Source: Cloeon dipterum (lineage: Eukaryota; Arthropoda; Insecta; Ephemeroptera; Baetidae). From it: DNA of 64,000 nucleotides. The DNA is taken from NCBI RefSeq assembly GCF_949628265.1, contig NC_088789.1, positions 12,516,886 through 12,580,885 on the forward strand, written 5' to 3'. Made by a program: the position numbers and the translations under genes. Of this stretch, positions 56,413-64,000 are shown one piece after another. Below the pieces are notes generated by a model. It made no database searches, was not told where the DNA came from, and saw only the letters and a list, made by a program, of their open reading frames with translations. Position 1 is the stretch's first letter. Every line of letters begins with the position of its first letter.

Positions 56413-58355
56413 TCAAGGTTTGAGTGCAACATTCTCTTCGCCTTTGATAATTTCATCAACATTTCTCTTCTTCCAGAATACGGAGGGTCCGTTAAAGTAC
56501 TCTTCAATCTCAGCCAGTGTTTTGCCCTTTGTTTCTGGCATGAAAAAATAGGCAAACAGTGTGCCTGCTACAGTCATCAGGCCGAAAAGCAGAAAGAGTC
56601 CAGCTGGCTTAAGTGCGTGGGTCATCCATGGGTATGTTTTTGAAGTAAGGAAAAGAAGTACATTAATCGCAGCGCAGGTTACTCCGCTAGCAGGCCCTCT
56701 TGCCCTCGCAGGAAACATCTCTCCAATCATCAGGCCCTGTATCATGAAGAAGCCATAGGAATTGAATATAACATATATGATGATTAGAACTGCAGGAACC
56801 CAGGCCAACTTTTCCATCTCGGGCATCCACAATAGCCAAAAACTTAAAATCAAGGCTGCTGCGCCAGATCCTATGCCCGATGAAATAGTCATTGGACGCC
56901 GGCCAATCTAAAAAGGTGTGTTATCTTTTGTTTTTCTAATTGAAACTGACTAACATGTCAGACTTGCCTTGAGAAGCATGAAGCAAGCGATGGAAGTAAG
57001 AACTACTCTGGACAAAGCTGTAAACACAGCAATTTCAGTGTCGGTAGCTTGTCCACCTGTTGCTTGCTGAAGGACGCTGACAGCGTAAAATATGATTGTG
57101 AATGTGCCAGCCATCACTTGGAAGAAATTAAATACATTGACAACCATAAGTGCTCGTAAGATAGGCTGAGACAGAAGTGGAGAAGTGCTTGTTTTGTTTG
57201 TACCAGCCTCTTGTCTCATCTGGAAGGTAATTGAAATTGAATACCTGTTCATTGAATATACTTTGACGTGCCTTATTTTGCTGTTGTTGTAGTTCCATTA
57301 GCTCAAGCTCTTGCCTGGCCTTCCCAGCATCACCACCTCTGAGCCATGTCAAAGAGCTTGCTGCCTCATTGTTCCTATTCGCCTTTGCCAACCACAATGG
57401 ACTCTCAGGAAGCACAAAGAAGGAGGCAAACGCCATAAAAGGAACAGTTGCAGCCACAAGGGCGACCATTTGCCAAGGCAAGAGTGAATTCAATACATAA
57501 ATCATGAGAATTCCTATTGAGAAGCTTGTTGAAGGAGCCCCTAAGATAATTAAATTCAATTTCTAGAATACATTCACTTTCTAAGCTACCAACTAAAAAT
57601 CCTCTTAATTTTGGCTCTGCAGTCTCTGCAAGCAGAACTAAAGCAGGCGGAGCTGACAGTCCAGTAGTAATAGCCGTGAAACACCTTCCAATAAGTAATA
57701 CAGCATGCGTTTTTGACATGTAAATAGCCATCCACCCCAGTAAGCTAGGCACAAGGCTAAAAAGCAGGGTAGTACGGCGTCCAAATCGCTCCATTAATGG
57801 CCCAGACAAGAGTGAACCCATGGGAGTAACAATTGAGTGAATGCTGGCTAATGAAATTCATTAATATTTAAATTTGCATGACGCCTTTTAAACGCTTAAA
57901 CGCACCTATCCATGAGCCCTGTTCTTCTGTAGTTGGAAGAGTGCTATTTTCAGCCTGAATCTGTGGGAGTAATAAAGCAGAGTAACCAGCTGTCATTCCA
58001 TTATTGGCCGTAACTAAGAGAGCAGCAGTTGTAAGGAATGTCTAAAAAAGCCAAAAATTTAATCAAAATATTTCATTATCTATAAAAAGCACTTTTGGGC
58101 GTAAGTTTTTAAAATAATTATATAAGAGCTTCAAGCAGTGTTTTTGTCTCAACCATCTGTAGCAATTCAAGAAAATTAATAAAGTAATTAATTTACTTGT
58201 TAAATAATTATTTCAAAATTTGAATACTTTAATTTAATACTTGTTTGCAAGCCAGTGCACAATAAACACATTCAACCCTGGTCTCCTTGAAAAATATTTA
58301 CCTGAGCGAGGATTGCTTTGCGTCTGTATATTTTTGATTTTGTTAAATTTTCCAT
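56413..58355 (-). CDS. MFS sugar transporter B (Tret1-like)
   Basis: Six exons in transcript order: 58355-58302, 58041-57906, 57847-57590, 57540-57272, 57219-56968 and 56907-56413; 487 aa. Intron positions and phases equal those of copy A. Motifs: PTTEEQGSWI, RFGRRTT, ETAEPKLRG, PESPLWL, IGRRP, PARARGPASG and MPETKGKTLAEIEEYF. It has a short N-terminus (MENLTKSKIYRRKAILAQ). Intron 5 (56908-56967) must begin with GC (AAG/GCAAGT) to keep the conserved LLK-IGRRP join. Intron 4 is modelled as GC-AG too (57220-57271, 52 bp), which retains TSTSPLLSQPILRAL, matching copy A. A canonical alternative (57166-57244) would drop that stretch and give 478 aa. Substrate unproven, probably trehalose or hexose. 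Confidence 0.9.
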
Positions 58356-59192
58356 ATTAGCGCCAAAGAGCTGAATGCAGCTTTTATGATTAGGATGCTC
58401 TTGCTGAAATCTATGCGTCAAATTTGTATTGCACTTTCAGTGGCGCCAGAAATAGAATACTGCGCAAGTACTGAAATACAATTTCAAAATGATCATGTTG
58501 GACTCCTACTTATTCTTGAAGAAAATACTACCATCCGCAGTATAAAATAGTACAGCATTCACTCAGCAAGCTCTAGTGCATAACATTGCTGTAGGGCAAC
58601 TAATCTTGTGGAAAGCTACACAGCCTTTTGTTATCTGATTCAGCAAACACAGATAAGGGAAATTATTATTTTATGTGTGTGTTCATTATAAATAGTAGCC
58701 ATATCCAGTTCAATATAATAAAATTAGAATCTCGCACTTGCAGGTAATTTATTCAAAGCACCAAGCCATTCCCATAAATTAATAGATTTTTACTCTCATA
58801 GTAGCCTGCTGTCAACAAGCTTCCTCTCTTTAACTCATAATAATTTTGTTTCAGGTGTCTTTACAAAGATGCACGACCCCCATAGGTGGGTGAATTTTTC
58901 CTAAAGGCTATGTATTTAGCTCCATAGTGAGTTTTATTTTTCTAAACTTTGTTTCTAGTACACGTTGTTTTTTCAATTTTATTTTTTGTTTTGTTATTTT
59001 TTTGACATTACATTCATTCTATTGAATCATTCAGCGCTGTCAAATGTATTTTCTGTTTGATATTGTTAGAACATTTTCCCATTTTTCTGTAAAATGTACT
59101 ATTTGACGGTTTCTATTTTTCATAAGGACCTGCAGTTATTGGGTCAACTACTATTATGATTCAAATTTACTCTCCAGGCAGGCTCGACCAGT
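58356..59192. other. Divergent promoter region, transporter B (-) / acyl-CoA synthetase (+)
   Basis: An 837-bp interval between head-to-head start codons. On the plus strand TATA-like sequences lie at 58541-58548 (tataaaat) and 58687-58694 (tataaata). Either could serve the synthetase, implying a 5' UTR of about 450-600 nt or a leader intron. No clear TATA box faces transporter B. Confidence 0.4.
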
Positions 59193-61809
59193 ATGACTGA
59201 GGTTCATAATTTTGTTTCACCTTTTGCTGCTGATCCCGCAGATGTGCCAGAAGTTTCCATCGGCCAATACATTCTTGAGAGTTTGCACAGTAACAGTCGA
59301 TTGAATAGTAGCAAACCTTGGGTGGTAAGAGGCTAACAAGTATTGCCACAGTCTTGGAAAGATTTATTGCTTTTCCTTTTATTAGATTGATGCGCACACA
59401 GGCGTGACAGTGCTGTTCTCGCAAATTGAGCCACACTCAAAGAAGATTGCTAGTGGTCTAGCAAGGTTGGGGTTCTGTAAGGATGTTCTTCATTTTGTCA
59501 CCTATGAGACAGCCCAGCTCTATTTGGTTCAAATCGCTGTTTGGCGCTTAGGCGGAGCAGTCCGAGGCTGCTATCAGTTAGAGAACACGGGTAATCTAAA
59601 TAACTTTAGCAGCCTTTTCTCTTTGAATATATCAACAAATCAGAATAATTGTTGTTTTATTCCAGATGAATATGTTAGACAGCTGAAGGAGACTGGTGCC
59701 CGATTCATTTTAGTGGATGATGACACTGAAGAGAGCTTGCAAAAAGCTGCTGCCTTACTTGATTGGCCTGTTATATTTCTAAGCTTTACTAATTTATCAA
59801 AACAAAATATTGTTTCCATCCAAAATCTATTAGAGGACGATGGATCTTGTAGGTTTTTCAGAAATAGGAAACTGAGGGTACCAAAATTAATTTTTAATTT
59901 TAGCGTTCCCTAGCTATGTGGACATTGACTGCAGAGATGATACAATTCTCATCCCTAACACAAGTGGCAGCACAGGAGTGCCAAAAGGAGTTTTGCATAC
60001 CCACTACTCAATGATAGCGTTTAACCATCACCCAAAGTAATGCCTCACATTCCTATATGGTAGTAATTTTGATGGGATATTGAATTTTTGGAAAATATTA
60101 GGGCACTGGAGCACTTGAATTTTGATTTCATGACCCCAATGAGTAACTATGCTATGGGAAGCTATGTTGTGTCAATTGCAAGCTTGTTGAGAGGTTCAAC
60201 AATAATTCATCTTGGAAAGTTCCATAGGGACAACTATGTTTCAAACATGCTGAAATATAAGGTATAGTAACAAAATTTCAAGAAATCTAGACACCTGTAT
60301 TAACTTTTGCGGTGGATATTATTCGGTAAACTTAACCATGCAGAAGGTGAACTTAATAAGTAGATATAAAACGAGATTTTAATGGAGCTAAAGTATTTTA
60401 AGCTTTATTTATTATGCAGCATTAATAGTTTGTTTTAATCACTTTTGAAATGTTGCTGCTTCAAATGAATTGTTAGACTTTGATTAAGTGCAGCTCATAA
60501 AAAGAAGTCTGCAGTCTGCATGGATTGCTCATTATTGAAGGAAGTTGTCCTGGCTGGACATTTCAAGAAGTTTTGATAACTTAAAAGTGTATTAAGAATT
60601 TTAAAATATGACTCAATTCCTGGTCTCATTTATGAAAACCACAGCCTGGAAACTGCCTGATGTACCCATTTGTTGCCACATGGTTTGCACGATGCCATGA
60701 GTTGTCGCAAGTAGACTTGAGTTTTGTGAAGATAATTACTATTGGTGGAGGCGTTCTCGATCCAACCACAGCAGAACTGCTTTCGAAAAGGATGCCATCA
60801 GCAAAAATCGTTCGAGTAAGGGTCTCTTTTTTGTATGTGATTGTTTGTTATGTTTCAATATGTTAACAATACCTTTTTAGTTTTGTAGTTTTAGCTTTAA
60901 TAATTGCAAATTTACAGGTTTACGCCAGTACAGAGACCCTTGATATTTCAAACACATTGCAAGATGATTCACCTGAGAAATTAGTATTTGTGCAGCATAA
61001 AGGTATGTTTTCCATATTTTTCATTATATAAATGGTGAAGTTCTGGAGCTGAAGGCTTACTTGTATTTCAGGACAGTTGTGTTTATCATCAGGAAAGCTA
61101 CTTCCATATGTGGAGGCCAAGGTTCTAGTCTCCTCTCTTTAAATATACCCCAGTCTAAATTTAAATGTGGTTGAAAGATTTTAGATATTAATTCAGGTGT
61201 GAGGCTGGGTGGAAACGAGATTGGCGAGATCTGCATTCGATCACCATATCTGACAAAAGGATACCTCAGTGCTGAGTCTACCACAGTAATGCCACAAATT
61301 CATCCACTAAAATAATGTATTGATTCATTTATACAGGGGGTGCATTTAATTAAAGACGAGCTTGGTTGGTTGCACACTGGTGATGTTGGATTTTTTGATA
61401 CTGCAGGAAGAATTTTCGTAACGGAGCGACTAGGGTTTATGTTCAAATACTTCATGTTCATGGTAATAAACAATTTATAAGTCAAACTGATATATTCAAA
61501 TTTTAATGTAAGGTTTCGCCAACAGAGATTGAGGCGGTACTTCAAGAGCATCCTGGTGTTCAATCTGTTGGTGTTGTTGGTGTTCCTAATGAAGAAACAG
61601 AAAACCTTGCTAAAGCGTTTGTGGTGAGGCAACCTGGAGTTGAAGTCAGTGCCTTAGAATTGTGCAAATTAGTTGAAAGCAGGCTGCCTAATTATAAATA
61701 TTTGCATGGGGGTGTCGAGTTCATAGAGCAGCTCCCAGAGAGCAAAGGAAACAAGCTTGACAGAATAGCTTTGAAGCAGCTTGCTCTGCAAAAAAGGTAT
61801 TTGTCTTAA
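59193..61809 (+). CDS. Adenylate-forming acyl-CoA synthetase (4-coumarate-CoA ligase/luciferase-like)
   Basis: Eleven exons: 59193-59324, 59386-59590, 59666-59848, 59904-60036, 60102-60261, 60645-60815, 60918-61002, 61072-61121, 61178-61285, 61337-61462 and 61513-61809. All phases agree, giving 549 aa, the usual length of insect luciferase-like ligases. The family activates a carboxylic acid with ATP and passes the acyl-AMP to CoA. Visible motifs: the AMP-binding P-loop NTSGSTGVPKGV (exon 4), GGGVLDP, VYASTETLD (aligned to YGxTE), GWLHTGDVGFFD, GRIFVTERLG, VSPTEIEAVL and the C-terminal SKGNKLDR with the adenylation lysine. The tail ends KRYLS, so no SKL-type peroxisomal signal is present. For exon 9 I used the acceptor before ATTTTAGAT, because the later one (61198) would run into TGA. 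The acyl substrate is unknown. Confidence 0.92.
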
Positions 61810-62810
61810 AAATTTTGTTCAATATTTGAAACACCAGCAGATTACTAGCTTCATAAACTTATATTAAGTTATTAATACAGTATTTTAGTGAAACTGACAA
61901 CACAAAATAAAAAAATAACTTTATTTTTTGGTAGAATGTTAAATTTAAATATGTTCTTAATTTGGCCATCAAAATGTTTCAAAAAAAAATAAAACTTTCT
62001 AGAAATATTTAATTTTGTTTTGCTGGTTACTGGACAACCTTTTAATATTGTATGAAAATAAATAATGAGTATAGCGTTAGGAAAGAAATCAATTATAAAG
62101 AGAAAATAGGGGTTCTATTTAGAGATTCAAAAAATTACAGCTCAAGTTTAGTGTTACTTTAGGAATTGAGTGTAATATAACAGATTTCTAGCAACTATAT
62201 TTCCTAGCATATCTGGAATTCCTACTTAAAAGAAATATTGGTCTATAATAATTGCAGTGTGTAAATACAGTAGAGAGGGAAAATAATTATTGCAAGGTTT
62301 GCACACCGCTTGATAAAATATTGCGCTTGGCTATGTTAGAACAAACTTAATATAAAGAGTACATTTATATTTACAGCAATATTTTGCTATTGCGTTACTG
62401 CTGAAAAATTAACTGGGGCACATGACTTTGTATCACTTTCAAAGAGATAAAAAGGCTGGGACAGATAGTGAAATAAAATTGCATGTGTGCGAGAAGCATG
62501 AGTATTTTGCTCCGCTGCATGTCATTGGTAGGTGAGCAAGACATTTGAATATTGCCCAATCAGGAAAGCTCGCTCTGCGCAGTTCTTCTATACTTGCAGC
62601 TGAAAAACAAGAGCTGCATGAATGTATGTGTGCCTCAATTTATCTCCGTCTACGCCGTGAACAAACAAAACAATCTTTCAGGATGACGGCAGCCAAGCGA
62701 GGGCAAGTGTCAGATCGGATTCATGTGAACACAGAAGAAAATGCCCCCGCAGAGCTGTCGAGACGACGTCGGCGCGTTCGAGCAGCGCGCAAAAATAGCC
62801 TCTGGCAAAA
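61810..62810. other. Intergenic region and leader of transporter C
   Basis: Very AT-rich to about 62450, then mixed composition. The synthetase poly(A) signal is probably AATAAA at 61906-61911. Near the right end a pyrimidine run and CAG at about 62671-62680 looks like an acceptor, so transporter C may have a spliced leader. An upstream frame opens at ATG 62683. Confidence 0.5.
61906..61911 (+). promoter_or_regulatory. Poly(A) signal AATAAA for acyl-CoA synthetase
   Basis: AATAAA about 97 nt after the TAA stop, inside an A-rich stretch. Confidence 0.6.
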
Positions 62811-64000
62811 ATGGTTCAACAGGTTGAAGTGGAAGTCACAGGTCCAAATGACTACTCCAAAAATTCGTACAAGGCTGTCATCGCACAGGTTTGTTTTTTC
62901 CAAAATAGCAGTTGAATTGTGGGGAGTAAAATTAACACAATACCTTCAGATACTAGTGGTCTCCATGGCATTGGTATTGGCAACAGCAAATGGAATGACT
63001 TCTGGCTTACCTGCCCTACTTTTGCCTCAACTTCAGGCTAAAAATAGCAGCATCCCTACCACGGAGGAGGATGGCTCTTGGATTGGTAAACATGCTTTAA
63101 AAATGTATTAAAATCTTGTAAAATTGAATTTAAAAGCCAGCATCCACTCGATTTTCACTCCAATTGGTGCCCTGATCAGTGGACCAATTATGGAGCGCCT
63201 GGGACGTCGTACAGCCTTGATTATCAGCATATTCCCAGGACTGATAGGCTGGATATGCATTGCGCATTCAGAATCTCACCTTGCCCTCCTCATAGGGAGG
63301 TCATTTACAGGACTGTCAACTGGCCTGTCACTGGCACCAGGAGTTGTGATTATTGGAGAAAGCGCTGAGCCCAGACTGAGAGGCATTTTAGTTGGTAAGT
63401 CCCTGACATATTTGGATGGTTGCCAGAGCTAACGTCATTGTAGCTTATATATCTAAAGCTGTTTGTTTACCAAACTCGTCAAACAAGTCAACAAAATTGC
63501 TGTATTATATATTTATTTTTCAATGAGTCTCCTCTGGCGCGAGCTTGGAGTGTGAATAAAACAAAATATAACCCATGAATATACTATAATTATTTATTTC
63601 TCATCTAAGTCAAAGATACATTTATAATACATAGGTCAGGTAATATACAAATGAGTGAAAATGCATCAATATATGCCACACTCAACTAGATTTTAAATAA
63701 TATATATATACACACACACATACATACATATATACATATATAAAATGCTTAAATTTAACTGGCAAAATTGTACATTGATTCCCTACTCTGTCTGCAGGTG
63801 CTCCTTCTATAAGTTTCTCCTTGGGAATTCTGATGATATATACCTTGAACTCGGCCCTCCCCTGGCAAACTGTGTCCCTGTTAGCAACAGTCCTGCCACT
63901 GGTAGCACTAGTGTCGCTCTTTTTCCTCCCTGAAAGTCCTTTGTGGCTGGAGCGTGTGGGACGGACTGAAGAGGCGCAAAAAGCAATGACTTGGCTAAGA
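62811..64000 (+). CDS. MFS sugar transporter C (Tret1-like), 5' part, cut by window edge
   Basis: Exons 62811-62888, 62950-63085, 63137-63394 and 63798-64000 (continues beyond the window). The start ATG at 62811 gives [20 protein letters not shown] then KAVIAQ, matching the RKTILAQ/RKAILAQ end of exon 1 in copies A and B. Intron phases 0, 1, 1 match both paralogues. Motifs present: [26 protein letters not shown] and LPESPLWL. The visible 225 residues cover about the first six membrane helices. The longer overlapping frame from 62545 is out of phase with the conserved protein and is not the transporter start. Confidence 0.88.
63700..63742. repeat. TA/CA microsatellite in transporter C intron 3
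   Basis: Compound run of TA, CA and TACA units inside the 403-bp intron 63395-63797. Confidence 0.85.

Noticed and set aside
57220..57244. 25-bp GT-AG intron in transporter B
   Set aside because: Far below the minimum intron size of animals, although the sequence gtattc...ccag has canonical ends and keeps the frame.
61122..61197. Acyl-CoA synthetase exon 9 starting at GTGTGAGG
   Set aside because: In phase 0 this gives an immediate TGA. The acceptor at 61176-61177 restores ILDINSGVRLGGNEIGE in frame.
62545..63111. 188-codon frame as the N-terminus of transporter C
   Set aside because: It reads through the exon 1 donor and intron 1, and its exon 1 part is in a different frame from the conserved KAVIAQ. 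Only the overlapping-uORF reading is kept as a finding.

Overview
This is an arthropod, most probably insect, nuclear genome segment. It carries spliced genes with short GT-AG introns, a complete single-copy-type Notch gene, an insect-style CD36-family receptor, and a group of trehalose-transporter-like sugar carriers. The order cannot be settled from the sequence alone. There is no sign of bacterial, viral or transposon coding sequence.

Layout. (1) Positions 1-2437 (+): the 3' nine exons of a CD36/scavenger receptor class B gene that runs off the left edge. (2) 3966-50204 (-): a complete Notch gene in 16 exons. I joined the splice sites by hand; all phases agree and give 2513 aa with signal peptide, 36 EGF repeats, three LNRs, heterodimerisation region, transmembrane helix, WFPEGF RAM motif, ankyrin repeats, PPSY motif, short polyglutamine tract and PEST tail. 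Introns of 7.9, 15.5 and 8.7 kb near the 5' end fill most of the window. They hold microsatellites and many Su(H)-type sites, but no other gene I recognise. (3) 51163-53122 (-): phosphopantothenate-cysteine ligase (coenzyme A synthesis), six exons, 308 aa. (4) 54036-64000: a metabolic cluster of three MFS sugar transporter paralogues (A +, B -, C + and cut by the right edge) with shared intron positions. An adenylate-forming acyl-CoA synthetase/luciferase-like enzyme (+, 11 exons, 549 aa) sits between B and C.

Relationships. The transporters arose by local duplication: introns fall at the same codons and in the same phases in all visible copies. PPCS/transporter A and transporter B/acyl-CoA synthetase are head-to-head pairs with 0.8-0.9 kb between start codons. 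Transporters A and B converge and probably overlap at their 3' ends. Notch and the CD36 gene also converge.

Most notable: a GC-AG intron in transporter B and probably a second; a cluster of five Su(H)-type sites within 1.45 kb of Notch intron 2; a changed residue at the expected gamma-secretase site of Notch; and an overlapping upstream reading frame on transporter C. I found no convincing new multi-gene system.
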